From Haladaptatus salinisoli (GTDB lineage Archaea; Halobacteriota; Halobacteria; Halobacteriales; Haladaptataceae): a stretch of 64,000 nt of DNA. This document shows positions 24,519 to 33,695 of this stretch, one piece after another (within the stretch, counting starts at the first letter, position 1; the number at the start of each line of letters is the position of its first letter). The stretch lies in contig NZ_CP085327.1 in assembly GCF_020614375.1 (NCBI RefSeq), forward strand, positions 1,116,001-1,180,000, given 5' to 3'. A program made the translations under genes and the position numbers. Below the pieces are notes generated by a model that was not told where the DNA came from, did not search any database, and saw nothing but the letters and a program-made list of their open reading frames with translations.

Positions 24519-25700
24519 TCATTCTAACGCGAGGAGATCCCATCTCCGTCTCCCGGTCTGTGCCACGACGTAGAGAACGCCGTCGTTCAACACCGGACCG
24601 GGGCCGACGCGACCGTAAAACGATTTCTCGAACCGTTTCGCCGGTCCGGTTCCCGGCACCCGCACCGAGGGGGTCGGGTCGAACGCGTACAGTTTGTCGC
24701 CGCCGACGAACAGGGTGTCGCGACCCAGCGCCGGGGCGGTCCACCGCCAGTCGCCGACGTCGTGTTTCCACACCCGCTCGCCGTCCTCGGGGTCGACGGC
24801 GTACAATCCCCGCGCTCCGGCCGCGTAGAGGTGCTTTTCGACCGCCAATCCACCGCTCGCTACTCCCGTCTCTACCTTCCAGTCGACGTTCAGACGCGGT
24901 TGGGTTTCGAGCGTGATTCCGTACGTCGTCCCGTCGAGACAGTTGACGTAGACGCCGTCGGTGTCCGCGGTCGGCGGAGTCTGCGGTTTCGAGGGGAGGT
25001 TCCATTCACCCGCGCCGGTGCCGTCCGGGGCGAGCAGATAGAGCTTCCCGGCCTCCGTGGCGAGCGCGACGTAATACCCGATGTAAATCGGCGACGAGCC
25101 GAGAATATCGCCGAACAGCCGGCGCGACCACTCGACCTCGCCGGTAAGCGAACTAACCCGGTGGACGGTTTCTCCCACGGGAACGTAGAGCCACCGCGAG
25201 TCGTACATCGATGGCGTTCGAACGGAGGCGTTCTCGCCGAACGCCCGTTCCCACTTCGTCTCGCCGGTTTTCGAATCGAGGGCGAGCAATCGGTTGCGAA
25301 CGCCGACGTACACGATATCGTCGCGGACGAGCGGCGTCGCGTACACGTGCGCTTTCGACCACAGCTTCGAGCCGTCCGCCGCGTCGTACACTCGTAGTTC
25401 CTCGGGGGTCGGCTGATACACGCGTCCGTCCACGACGAGCGGTTCGTAGTACGCTGTCTGCGGAACCTCGACCCTCCACTTTTCGGTGACGCCGTCCACC
25501 GGAGCCTTTCCGTCGCCGACTCCGCGCGTGTTACTGGCGTTACAGCCGAAACTCGACCACTCACCGTCGGCTCCGTAGATGTGCCTGTCGGGGTTCGTCG
25601 ATTGCGTCGAACCCGGTTTCGGCGGCTCGTCCGCCACCGTCGTACAGCCGGCGAGCGCCGTGGCGGCACCGAGCGCGAGAAACCGTCGTCTGGAGGGCAT
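24519..25700 (-). CDS. PQQ-type beta-propeller lipoprotein
   Basis: Exported 393-residue protein. The N-terminus has a twin-arginine signal (MPSRRRFLALGAATALAGC) with a lipobox, so Cys19 is probably the lipid-anchored residue. The mature part has repeated PQQ/WD-like blades, e.g. LVVDGRVYQPTPEELRVYDA, DIVYVGVRNRLLALDSKTGE and RDTLFVGGDKLYAFDP. Many haloarchaeal proteins of this kind are thought not to bind PQQ. A paralogue lies at 27125-29221. Role unknown. Confidence 0.85.
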   Translation of the reverse strand: MPSRRRFLALGAATALAGCTTVADEPPKPGSTQSTNPDRHIYGADGEWSSFGCNASNTRGVGDGKAPVDGVTEKWRVEVPQTAYYEPLVVDGRVYQPTPEELRVYDAADGSKLWSKAHVYATPLVRDDIVYVGVRNRLLALDSKTGETKWERAFGENASVRTPSMYDSRWLYVPVGETVHRVSSLTGEVEWSRRLFGDILGSSPIYIGYYVALATEAGKLYLLAPDGTGAGEWNLPSKPQTPPTADTDGVYVNCLDGTTYGITLETQPRLNVDWKVETGVASGGLAVEKHLYAAGARGLYAVDPEDGERVWKHDVGDWRWTAPALGRDTLFVGGDKLYAFDPTPSVRVPGTGPAKRFEKSFYGRVGPGPVLNDGVLYVVAQTGRRRWDLLALE

Positions 25701-25782
25701 GCCTACGGAGTCGTAATTGCGGATAATAAGTTTTCTCGACCGCGTGAAAGATACCCGACGGGGCGCGTCGAAACGGCGGAAA

Positions 25783-26751
25783 CTACACCGCGTGTATCGC
25801 GTCCACGAGCGCGCACTTCCGACACACGTCGCGGGTCGTGGACGCGCCGCACCGCTCGCACTCGCCGAGTTGGCGCTTCCCCTCGCCGGGGCCGAACTCG
25901 TCCGCGGCGAGTTGGGCGAGTTCCTCGTATCCGGCCATGATGGAGTGGCGCGTTCCGGGGTGGTTCTCTTCGAGCGAGAGCATCAACCGCTGTATCTCCC
26001 CCCGGTACGCTTCGCTGGAGTGGGGACACTCGGTGATGTGAGCGGGCAGATTTTCGAGGTGAGCGTACAGCGCGACCTCCTTTTCGGGCACGTCCCGAAG
26101 GGGTTTCGCGCGCGGGACGAACGCCTCTTGGTCGCTCCGCTCGTCGAAGCTCCCCAGACTCGCGTCGAAGTGTTTGGCTATCTGAGCGACGTCGCCCTCG
26201 AGGAAGTTCATCAGCGCGGTTTCCGCTTCGTCGTCGAGGTTGTGGCCGGTGAGCAGTTTGTCCGCGCCGTACTCCTCGGCGTACTTCGAGAGCAGGTCGC
26301 GTCGAAACACGCCGCAGTAGGCGCACGCGGCCATGTTTTCGGGGTCTTTCTCGACCACGTCGTCCATCCGCACGTCGAACTCCTCCTCGTAGGTGACGAC
26401 TTCGTGGCGGATGTCCAGGTCGTCCGTGAGTTCGAGGCACGCGTCCAGACTCTCATCGCGGTAGCCTTCGATTCCCTCGTGGATGGTCAACGCGACTATC
26501 TCGACGCGGGGGTCCTCGGCGAACGTGTCGTGGAGAATCTGCGTGAGGACGACGCTGTCCTTCCCCCCGGAGAGACCGACGAGCCACGTCTGGGGGTCGT
26601 CGGGCGTGGCGGACGCCGGGAGCAGGTTATCGTCGCGGATGCGCCTCCGGACGCGTTTTTCGACCGACCGACAGAAGTGATCGTCGCAGAGGTGAAGCCC
26701 CGAGTACGCAGCGTGCATGACCGCCTCTCGGTCGCACTTGTCGCAGTCCAT
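25783..26751 (-). CDS. ncsA: tRNA 2-thiolation protein NcsA (Ncs6/CTU1/TtuA family)
   Basis: PP-loop adenylating enzyme (322 residues) that thiolates U34 of tRNAs using sulfur carried by SAMP proteins. The PP-loop SGGKDS is at 61-66. Catalytic/cluster cysteines C143 and C146 lie in AACAYCGVFRR, with the third expected in ITECPHS. N-terminal (CDKC...CDDHFC) and C-terminal (CERC...CRKC) zinc ribbons complete the family architecture. UbaA, which activates the SAMPs, is encoded at 51207. Confidence 0.93.
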   Translation of the reverse strand: MDCDKCDREAVMHAAYSGLHLCDDHFCRSVEKRVRRRIRDDNLLPASATPDDPQTWLVGLSGGKDSVVLTQILHDTFAEDPRVEIVALTIHEGIEGYRDESLDACLELTDDLDIRHEVVTYEEEFDVRMDDVVEKDPENMAACAYCGVFRRDLLSKYAEEYGADKLLTGHNLDDEAETALMNFLEGDVAQIAKHFDASLGSFDERSDQEAFVPRAKPLRDVPEKEVALYAHLENLPAHITECPHSSEAYRGEIQRLMLSLEENHPGTRHSIMAGYEELAQLAADEFGPGEGKRQLGECERCGASTTRDVCRKCALVDAIHAV

Positions 26752-27124
26752 TACCCGTCGCTTACGTCGCAGGCCGTTTCATCGTTTCGTTCCGCGATAA
26801 ATCACGTATCGCTATAATAAATCGAAGGACAGTCACGAACGCGTTCGAATCGAGGCCTTGAATCGTGCCCCTCCGCGGTCGTCTTCGTTCGAGCTCGGAC
26901 GATAGCGGGACGAAGGTGTATCCATATCGACAATTTTAGGCCGGTTCCGAGCCGGAGTTCGTCCCGACGGACTTCGGCTACCGCGGCGGCAATAAGCGGC
27001 GGTTAACGACCGGTAGCGGGCCCGAGACGGGGGGTAAGGGGTACCATCGGATCGGCCGGGGGCGGGCGGTACGATCGGCTTAACGAACTAATAATAATCG
27101 TACCGGTAGCCGTGAGTTGCGTTC
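26752..27124. other. Intergenic region, divergent promoters only
   Basis: About 370 bases between the divergently read ncsA and a beta-propeller gene. AT-rich patches at about 26810-26822 (ctataataaatcg) and 27088-27098 (ctaataataat) may be the promoters for the two genes. I see no gene or structured RNA. Confidence 0.4.
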
Positions 27125-29221
27125 ATGGGTAGCCCCTCCAACGAGACGAGACGAACGTTCCTCAAACTGACCGGTATCGCCATCGGAGCGACCGGCGTGA
27201 CGGGGACTGCGACGTCCGACGCCAGCGACCCTCCGCATCGCAATTGGTCCACGTTCCAGCACGACGCCGGAAACACGGGGTACAGCCCGGTCGGCGGCGA
27301 TTCGGGTTCCGATACGTGGGTGGACTGGAGCGTACAGTTGAGCGACAGACGGCTGTACGCTCCCGTCGTCGCGGACGGAACCGTCTACGTCTCCGACGCT
27401 TCCGGCGTGTTGACGGCGTTCGACGCGGAAACCCGCGAAACCCGGTGGACGGCCGAACTCCGAGGACAGGAGTACGCTCCGACGGTCGTCGGGGACACCG
27501 TCTACGTGTCGGGAGCCGACGTGTTCGCCCTCTCGACCGCGGACGGAAGCGAGCGCTGGCGTTTCGAGGTGGACGGTGCCGAGACGTCGCCGATAACGGT
27601 CGCGGACGGCACCCTCTTTTTCAAGACGAGCGACGTAAACGGGCAGGGTACCTGCTGGGCGGTAGACGCCGAGACGGGGGACGAGCGCTGGCACGTCGGC
27701 GTTCCGTCCGGAAAGGAAGGGTCGACTCCGAGCGCGGAGAACGTCCCCCCGGCGGTCGCGGACGGCGTCGCGTACTTCGCCGACAACGAGACGGTGTACG
27801 CGTTGGACGCGAGGAACGGAACCCCGCAGTGGCGGGCGGACGCCGACGGGTTCATCGAACACGGTCCGACGGTCGCCGACGGCACCGTCTACGTCTGCGG
27901 GGAGAGCGTGTTCGCCCTCTCCGCGAGCGACGGACGGACGAAGTGGAACGCCGCCGTCGGAGAGTCGCCGAATCTCACCCGGTCGCCGGCGGTCACCGAC
28001 GAGTCCGTCGTCGTCGCTGACGGGCGTCGAGCGCGCGTCTGGGCGCTCGCCCGCGAGGACGGGACGACCCGGTGGACGTTCGACGGAGGAGCGGGAACCG
28101 CCGGAACGCCAACCATCGCCGAAGCCGTTTACGTCCCGATATCGGGCGACGACGACGGAGTGGTCGCGCTCGACCCGGCGACCGGCGACCGGCGCTGGCG
28201 GGTACCGATCCGCGACCTCGGCGGTTCGTGGCTCCCGTCCGCCGTCGGCGATGCGCTCTACGTCACCGACCGCGAGGGATTCCTCTACGCGCTGGCCGAC
28301 CCCGACTGGTTGGACTGGCGGGCGGAAGCGACGGGGTCGTTGGCGGTCGGCGAGAACGTCTACGCGTCGGACGGCACGCTGGTCGCGCTCGAAGCGCGGA
28401 CGGGGGCGGAACGGTGGACGGTGGACGGTGGAGCGTCGCAGACGGTCGGAAACGGAGCGGTCGTCGGGACGGACGAATCGGCGGTGGTCGCCTACGAACC
28501 GGACGGAACCGAACGCTGGCGAGCGGAGTGCGACGAAGACGTTACCACCGACCCGGTGGTCGAAGGCGGGCGCGTGTTCGTCGGCGGCGACGGGTGGGTC
28601 AGCGCGTTCAACCTCAATACAGGCGGGCGGTTCTGGACGTACCGCGGCAACTGCGACGGCCTCGGAACGGTCGACGACCTCGCCGCGCACGGCGGTCGGG
28701 CGTTCGCGGTCGTCGACAGCCGAGTCGTGGCGCTCGGTTCCCACGGTGCGATGTGGTCGGCCGGGGGTGACGTTCGGACCGTCGCCGTCGACGACGGGGT
28801 GTACGTCGGAACCGCTAAAAACGAGGTCGTCGCCTACGATTTCGGCGGAAACGAACGGTGGCGAGCGGCGCTCGACCGCGGGGAGACCGTGTCGAGCCTC
28901 GTCGCCGACGGTGGCGTGTACGCGGTGACGACGAGCGCCACGAGCACCGGAACCGGTCGCCGAGAGTGGCTCGTTTCGCTCGACGACGGCGAGGTGACGT
29001 GGACGTTCCATCCGAAGTTCCTCCCGTTCGGCACGCTCTGCGCGCCGGTCGTCGCGGACGGAACGGTCTACGTCGGCGCGAGCGACCGTCGAGTGTACGC
29101 CCTCTCTGCGGACGACGGGACGGAACGCCGACGATTCGAGACGGGCGGCGAAGTCGAGAGCGTCGCCGTCGGCCGGCGGGTGTACGCCTCGAGCGACGCG
29201 GTGTACGCGTTTCGCGAGTGA
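27125..29221 (+). CDS. Tat-exported PQQ-type beta-propeller protein
   Basis: A 698-residue exported protein. The twin-arginine signal is ETRRTFLKLTGIAIGATGVT with a probable cut after about residue 40. Some 14 repeated blades follow with the recurring VVADGTVYVSDASG and AFDAETRETRW patterns, enough for two propellers; the paralogue at 24519 has about half. No lipobox cysteine, so it is likely secreted or loosely surface-bound. Function unknown; ligand or scaffold roles are usual guesses for this family. Confidence 0.85.
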   Translation: MGSPSNETRRTFLKLTGIAIGATGVTGTATSDASDPPHRNWSTFQHDAGNTGYSPVGGDSGSDTWVDWSVQLSDRRLYAPVVADGTVYVSDASGVLTAFDAETRETRWTAELRGQEYAPTVVGDTVYVSGADVFALSTADGSERWRFEVDGAETSPITVADGTLFFKTSDVNGQGTCWAVDAETGDERWHVGVPSGKEGSTPSAENVPPAVADGVAYFADNETVYALDARNGTPQWRADADGFIEHGPTVADGTVYVCGESVFALSASDGRTKWNAAVGESPNLTRSPAVTDESVVVADGRRARVWALAREDGTTRWTFDGGAGTAGTPTIAEAVYVPISGDDDGVVALDPATGDRRWRVPIRDLGGSWLPSAVGDALYVTDREGFLYALADPDWLDWRAEATGSLAVGENVYASDGTLVALEARTGAERWTVDGGASQTVGNGAVVGTDESAVVAYEPDGTERWRAECDEDVTTDPVVEGGRVFVGGDGWVSAFNLNTGGRFWTYRGNCDGLGTVDDLAAHGGRAFAVVDSRVVALGSHGAMWSAGGDVRTVAVDDGVYVGTAKNEVVAYDFGGNERWRAALDRGETVSSLVADGGVYAVTTSATSTGTGRREWLVSLDDGEVTWTFHPKFLPFGTLCAPVVADGTVYVGASDRRVYALSADDGTERRRFETGGEVESVAVGRRVYASSDAVYAFRE

Positions 29222-29242
29222 AACGCCCGAACCGACCCGGAA

Positions 29243-30412
29243 TCAGGCGGAGCAGTTGTTCGGGCCGAGTTCGAGTTCGGTCGCCGCCGCGTCGTCCTCC
29301 GGTTCGTCCGCCCCGCGGTTGATGGCGATGACCGTCTCGTAGTTCGGCGGTTTGTCGGGGGTGTTCTCGGAGAGGCGCGAGACGAACTCCTCCTCGTTCA
29401 GTTGGAGCACGTCGAGTTCGCGTCGGAGGTCGCCGATCGCGGACTGGACGGGGTCGCCGGGACTGCCGTGAGCGAAGCGCCCGTCCTCGGTGACGGTGAC
29501 GTGCCCCGGGAGGACGACGACGTCGTCCGGGTCGCTCATGAGCACCTTGTGGAGGGAGTCGTACTGCATTTCGGCCCCCGTCGCCGCGTCCGCTTCGCCG
29601 AACTGGAGTTCGGTGCGCCCGATGGAGTCCACGAACAGGGTGTCCCCCGTCAATACCGCCTCGTCGTTCACGAGGTAGCTGACGATTTCGGAGGTGTGGC
29701 CCGGCGTGGGAACGGCCTTGATGTCGGCGCCGCCGACCGAAACCACCTCGTTTCGAGCGAGCGCGTCGTACTCGTATTCGACGCCGCGCTCTCCGGCGCG
29801 TTCGCTCAGGTGGTAGGGAACGCCGAGTTCGTCGGCGAGTTTTCGCCCGCCGGAGATGTGGTCCGCGTGAACGTGCGTGTCGAAAACGCGCGTAATCTCG
29901 TAACCGCTCGCCGCCGCCGCATCGCGCCACTCGTCCGTGTGACGGCTCACGTCGATAGCCGCCGCCTCCCCGTCGCTTCCGACGATGTACCCGAGACAGC
30001 CTTTGGCGCGGCGCTGGATTTGGACGATATCCGAATCGCCGTCGGTCTCGATCGGGACGCGTTCGTACACTCGGCTCCACGCTTCCATGCCGCCTTCGAC
30101 GACTTTCACGTCCTCGAAGCCCCGCTCTCGAAGTTCGTCGGCGAAATGACCCGACGAGATTCCTTTCGCGCAGACCGTTAGAATCTCGTCGACTCCGTCG
30201 AGCATCGACCGAATCTCCTCCGCGCCCTCCTCCGAGAGCGATTCGTCCGCCTCGAACGGGAAGTTCCGCGCCCCTTCGATGTGCCACGACTCGAAGCTCT
30301 CTTCCGGTCGCGTGTCGAGGAGCGCGAAGTCCTCCCCGGCGTCCTGTTTGTCCGCCAACTCCTCGGGAGTCATCTCCGTGACCATGGACGTCGGTTGGAC
30401 ACCGACGTCCAT
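29243..30412 (-). CDS. Rhodanese / metallo-beta-lactamase fusion (persulfide dioxygenase-like)
   Basis: A 389-residue fusion of a rhodanese domain (about 14-110, active-site C81 in CAKGISSGHF) and a beta-lactamase-fold hydrolase with THVHADHISGGRKLADELG, where HxHxDH supplies the metal ligands. Such fusions oxidise or transfer sulfane sulfur (ETHE1-like persulfide dioxygenase). A later start at 30385 (MVTEMTPEEL) is equally plausible, and would put a perfect hairpin immediately before the start codon instead of inside the coding sequence. Confidence 0.88.
   Translation of the reverse strand: MDVGVQPTSMVTEMTPEELADKQDAGEDFALLDTRPEESFESWHIEGARNFPFEADESLSEEGAEEIRSMLDGVDEILTVCAKGISSGHFADELRERGFEDVKVVEGGMEAWSRVYERVPIETDGDSDIVQIQRRAKGCLGYIVGSDGEAAAIDVSRHTDEWRDAAAASGYEITRVFDTHVHADHISGGRKLADELGVPYHLSERAGERGVEYEYDALARNEVVSVGGADIKAVPTPGHTSEIVSYLVNDEAVLTGDTLFVDSIGRTELQFGEADAATGAEMQYDSLHKVLMSDPDDVVVLPGHVTVTEDGRFAHGSPGDPVQSAIGDLRRELDVLQLNEEEFVSRLSENTPDKPPNYETVIAINRGADEPEDDAAATELELGPNNCSA
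30386..30410. repeat. Perfect 10-base inverted repeat at the start of the rhodanese-MBL gene
   Basis: GGACGTCGGT and ACCGACGTCC flank a 5-base loop. It spans the gap between the two possible start codons (30412 and 30385) of the minus-strand gene, so it is either a coding hairpin or an operator / leader hairpin next to the true start. Confidence 0.6.
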
Positions 30413-30625
30413 AATCGCGTTGGATATTGGGATGGCAGTACAATACTACCGGGAGGTGCGTCGTGCCCCGGTGTCGAGCGCCAGAGAGTAAACCGTCCTC
30501 CGCGCCGGAGGTACCTCCGCTCCACGGGCGTCGGCCGCTTCGACGCGAGTTCCGATTTTCGCGACGCTGAGTCGGCGTTCCAGCGCACTTATCCGCGCCA
30601 AACGCGAACCACGACCAGAACACCG

Positions 30626-31273
30626 ATGGAGCGAAGCGTGGCAATCGAACGAATCGAGGGGATAGTCGAGACGGTGGAGAACGAGACCATGCCCGTCCCC
30701 GTCCGCGAAATCTGGGTGTACGGCGACGTGGCGCTCGGACTGGATCCCATCGACCGACTCGACGTGTACGTGACGAAGGACATCCTGCTTCGGGATGACG
30801 ACGCCGACCGCGAAGCCGAGTTCGTGGACTCCCTCGGCGTCAAAGGCGTCGGGAAGACGGTTCGTGCGGAATGGGCCGACGAAAACCCCGATCTGCTCCG
30901 CGCGAACGACAACGGCTACGCCGCCCCGGAGAAGTGTCTCGCGGCGCACCTCCTGCCCGCTGACGAACCCGTCCACCTCGAAGTCTGCAATTCGAGTTTC
31001 GAGGACAACGTTACGCAACGACTCGAGGGTGCCATCTCGCGCGACGCCTACGAACAGATCCTCGACCCGCGCGGCGTCTGTCTCTGGGTGGACGGCCAAC
31101 GGAGCGAAGAAGCGTTCCGGAAGTTGCGCGCCAGCGAGTTCGCCTTCCCGACGCTCCCCGACGCGCTGGAGATGCTCGGCCTGGACGGGGAGAAGACGGT
31201 CGAGGCCGCCGAAGCGGTCGAGTCCTATCGCCGGCGGCAGGAAGGAACGACGGTTCGCGGCGACGTGGTGTAG
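30626..31273 (+). CDS. Conserved haloarchaeal hypothetical protein (DUF7095-like)
   Basis: A 215-residue cytosolic protein. It starts at ATG 30626, where MERSVAIERIEGIVETVENE begins. The first domain (about 30-90, VREIWVYGDVALGLDPIDRL, then DVYVTKDILL) resembles a small alpha/beta nucleotidyltransferase-like core. A C-terminal part with SFEDNVTQRLEGAISRDAYE follows. It matches a widespread haloarchaeal family I recall as DUF7095; no function is known. Divergent from the rhodanese-MBL gene. Confidence 0.75.
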   Translation: MERSVAIERIEGIVETVENETMPVPVREIWVYGDVALGLDPIDRLDVYVTKDILLRDDDADREAEFVDSLGVKGVGKTVRAEWADENPDLLRANDNGYAAPEKCLAAHLLPADEPVHLEVCNSSFEDNVTQRLEGAISRDAYEQILDPRGVCLWVDGQRSEEAFRKLRASEFAFPTLPDALEMLGLDGEKTVEAAEAVESYRRRQEGTTVRGDVV

Positions 31274-31449
31274 GGGCGAACGGGCGGCACGCTGCACGCG
31301 CGGGGGTGTGCCGCACGAACGCCTCGGCCGCCCGCGCGGTGAGTCTCACGTCACGCCGGGTTTGGCCGCGTTTCGGTATTTAAATTCTCGTGAGGGAGGA
31401 CCCGTCTCGCCCGTACACGCTCGATAGTTTGCGCGGTAGCGATTTTCAG

Positions 31450-32241
31450 TTACACTCGGCCCGCGGTGACGTAGAACGGAACGACCTCCGCCCGTCGGTA
31501 CTCACCCTCCTGCATCTGGTTAACGACGGTGCGGCCCATCTCGCGCCAGTCGGCGCGCAGTCGTTCGTACTCGTCCGGCGCGAGCGGGCCGACCAACGTC
31601 TCGCGTCTGTCCGTCAGCGCACCCGCGGTCGCTTTTCGCTTCGCGGCTTCGAGGTCGCGCGTCGAGTACGGCGGTTCGACCGTCTTCGCGTGGTGGTGCG
31701 TCCGAGTCGACACGTCGTCGAGTCCGGCGGCGCGGAACGCCTCCCGCGTTCCGTCGCCGCCGAGCGCGACGTTCGTGTTCGCGCCCGCGACGTACGCCGC
31801 CCTCGCGCGTCGGGAGAGGTCGCTCTCCGCGGAGACCGTCGATTCGACGGCCACCGACGAGTTATCGGGTTCGACGGCCGCAACGAGGTCGGACGAGACT
31901 CGGGCGAACTCCCGCACCGCTCGCTCCGGGTCGGGGAGGTTGATGAGGAGGGCCTGACAGACGACGAGGTCGAAGCTGTCGTCGGGGAAGGGGAGTCGGT
32001 GGGCGTCGCCCGCGACGACCGGGACGGACTCCCCCGCGACGGTCAACAGGTCGCGGTCGGCGTCGACGCCGACGACTTCGCCCGGCGTCTCATCCGCGAG
32101 GACGCGGGCGAGTTCTCCCGTACCACAGCCGACGTCCAGCACGCGCCGGCGGGAGCCGAGTTCGAGGTCGCGGAGCGCCTCGCGGGACTCCCACAGCCCC
32201 TCTCGCGTCCGTCGGAGGTAGTCTTCGGAGAACTCGCGCAT
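31450..32241 (-). CDS. Class I SAM-dependent methyltransferase
   Basis: A 263-residue Rossmann-fold methyltransferase. Motif I VLDVGCGTGELA is at about 34-45, followed by VVGVDADRDLL, GDAHRLPFPDDSFDLVVCQA and LPDPERAVREFARV, typical of the methyltransferase-11 group. The substrate is unknown. Divergent from azlC, with about 108 bases between starts. Confidence 0.88.
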   Translation of the reverse strand: MREFSEDYLRRTREGLWESREALRDLELGSRRRVLDVGCGTGELARVLADETPGEVVGVDADRDLLTVAGESVPVVAGDAHRLPFPDDSFDLVVCQALLINLPDPERAVREFARVSSDLVAAVEPDNSSVAVESTVSAESDLSRRARAAYVAGANTNVALGGDGTREAFRAAGLDDVSTRTHHHAKTVEPPYSTRDLEAAKRKATAGALTDRRETLVGPLAPDEYERLRADWREMGRTVVNQMQEGEYRRAEVVPFYVTAGRV

Positions 32242-32349
32242 GGGCAGTTGGCCTCCTTTCGAGCGTCGGCGGGAAAAGCGGGACGGTTTCCGGTGAAGGC
32301 TCGCCGCGATACCAAGGTTGATACCCGAAAGCGAACCTACGGGAAGACA

Positions 32350-33030
32350 GTGTCGTCACCACGCGCAGACTTTCTCTCCGGAGTCCGTGTATCCCTCCCG
32401 ATAACGCTCGGAATCGTCCCGTTCGGGACCGTCGCGGGCGTCGCGGCGGTCAGCGTCGGCATCCCCGCGGTGCACGCGCTCGCGATGTCGGTCGTCATCT
32501 TCGCCGGGGCGTCGCAACTCGCCGCCGTGGAGCTGATCGGTAAGAGCGCGCCCGCCGCGGTGATAGTGCTCACGGTCCTCATCATCAACCTCCGGATGAT
32601 GATGTACAGCGCGTCCATCGCGCCCCACTTCGAACGCCTGTCGACGAGGTGGAAGGCGGCGCTTTCGTACCTGCTCACCGACCAGGCCTACGCCGTCTCG
32701 CTGGTGGAGTTCGAGAGCGACGAGACCACGAATCGGCGGTGGTACTACCTCGGCGTGGCGGCGCCCCTCTGGGTGACGTGGCAGGCCGCGACCGTCGCCG
32801 GAATCCTCCTCGGAGCCAACGTTCCCGCGGGTTGGCACCTCGATTTCGCCATCCCGCTGGTCTTCCTCGCGGTGCTGGTTCCGGCCGTCACCGACCGCCC
32901 GACCGTCGTCGCGGCGCTCGTCGGCGGAACGACGGCCGTCGCCGCCGACGGACTCCCGTTCGACCTCGGACTCGTCGTCGCCGCGATCGTCGGCATCGCC
33001 GCCGGACTGCTGGTCGAGGAGGTGGCCTGA
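32350..33030 (+). CDS. azlC: AzlC-type branched-chain amino acid exporter, large subunit
   Basis: Membrane protein (226 residues) with the AzlC signature PITLGIVPFGTVAGVAAVSV near the N-terminus and IFAGASQLAAVELIGKSAPA at about 50-70. Together with AzlD it exports branched-chain amino acids. The GTG at 32350 fits the family N-terminus; the frame stays open upstream across the methyltransferase by chance. Immediately followed by azlD with no gap. Confidence 0.9.
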   Translation: MSSPRADFLSGVRVSLPITLGIVPFGTVAGVAAVSVGIPAVHALAMSVVIFAGASQLAAVELIGKSAPAAVIVLTVLIINLRMMMYSASIAPHFERLSTRWKAALSYLLTDQAYAVSLVEFESDETTNRRWYYLGVAAPLWVTWQAATVAGILLGANVPAGWHLDFAIPLVFLAVLVPAVTDRPTVVAALVGGTTAVAADGLPFDLGLVVAAIVGIAAGLLVEEVA

Positions 33031-33375
33031 GTGCCCCAGACCGATTTCGGCGGGGGCACGCTGTGGCTCATCATCCTCGCGGCGGGCGTCGGAACGTACC
33101 TCATCCGACTGTCGTTCATCGCGCTGTTCGGACTGTTCGACGAGGTGCCGGAGCGCGTCGAGCGGGCGCTTCGATTCGTCCCCGCGGCGGTGCTCTCGGC
33201 GCTCGTCGCTCCGCAACTGCTCTACGCGGACGGTGGCGTCTCGCTCTCGCCGGACAACGCCCGCCTGTTCGCGGGCGCGCTGGCGGCGCTGGTCGCGTGG
33301 CGAACCGAGGACATCCTGGCGACGCTGGCCGTCGGAATGGGCGCGATGTGGCTGTTGAGTTTCGCGCTGGCGTGA
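33031..33375 (+). CDS. azlD: AzlD-type branched-chain amino acid exporter, small subunit
   Basis: Membrane protein of 114 residues with about four spans: LWLIILAAGVGTYLIRLSFI, then VERALRFVPAAVLSALVAPQ, the hallmark of the AzlD family. Starts with GTG directly after the azlC stop, so the pair is co-translated and presumably forms one complex. Confidence 0.9.
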   Translation: MPQTDFGGGTLWLIILAAGVGTYLIRLSFIALFGLFDEVPERVERALRFVPAAVLSALVAPQLLYADGGVSLSPDNARLFAGALAALVAWRTEDILATLAVGMGAMWLLSFALA

Positions 33376-33466
33376 ACCGTCGGCGGCGTTAGATTTCGTC
33401 GAAGAACTTCCTCGATGCTGTCGATACGGCGATACGTTTTCGGGAAATTCCCCGCAACGAACTCCC

Positions 33467-33643
33467 TCACCGGGCTCGCAGCACCGTCAGCGCGATCGCG
33501 ACGAGGGCGCCGGCGATTCCCAGCGCCGTGACGATCGAACTCCCGGAGGAGTCGAACCGCCAGCCGAAGACGACGTAGCCGACGAGACCGACGACGAAGG
33601 CCAGCAGACCGACGAGTTGGAGGGGTCGCGATTGAAAACGCAT
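33467..33643 (-). CDS. Small two-span membrane protein
   Basis: A 58-residue product too short for many gene callers. It reads MRFQSRPLQLVGLLAFVVGL, VGYVVFGWRFDSSGSSIVTA, LGIAGALVAIALTVLRAR. Two hydrophobic helices surround a polar FDSSGSS turn, with basic residues at both ends, so both ends are probably cytoplasmic. AT-rich aaaaatatt at about 33667-33675 upstream can serve as promoter. Function unknown. Confidence 0.7.
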   Translation of the reverse strand: MRFQSRPLQLVGLLAFVVGLVGYVVFGWRFDSSGSSIVTALGIAGALVAIALTVLRAR

Positions 33644-33695
33644 ACCGATACTTGCCGCCGAGACGATAAAAATATTAGGAGGATGCCGAAGCCGC

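Noticed and set aside
27080..29011. 643-codon frame antisense to the large beta-propeller
   Set aside because: Val/Arg-rich shadow of the repeated blades; no domain.
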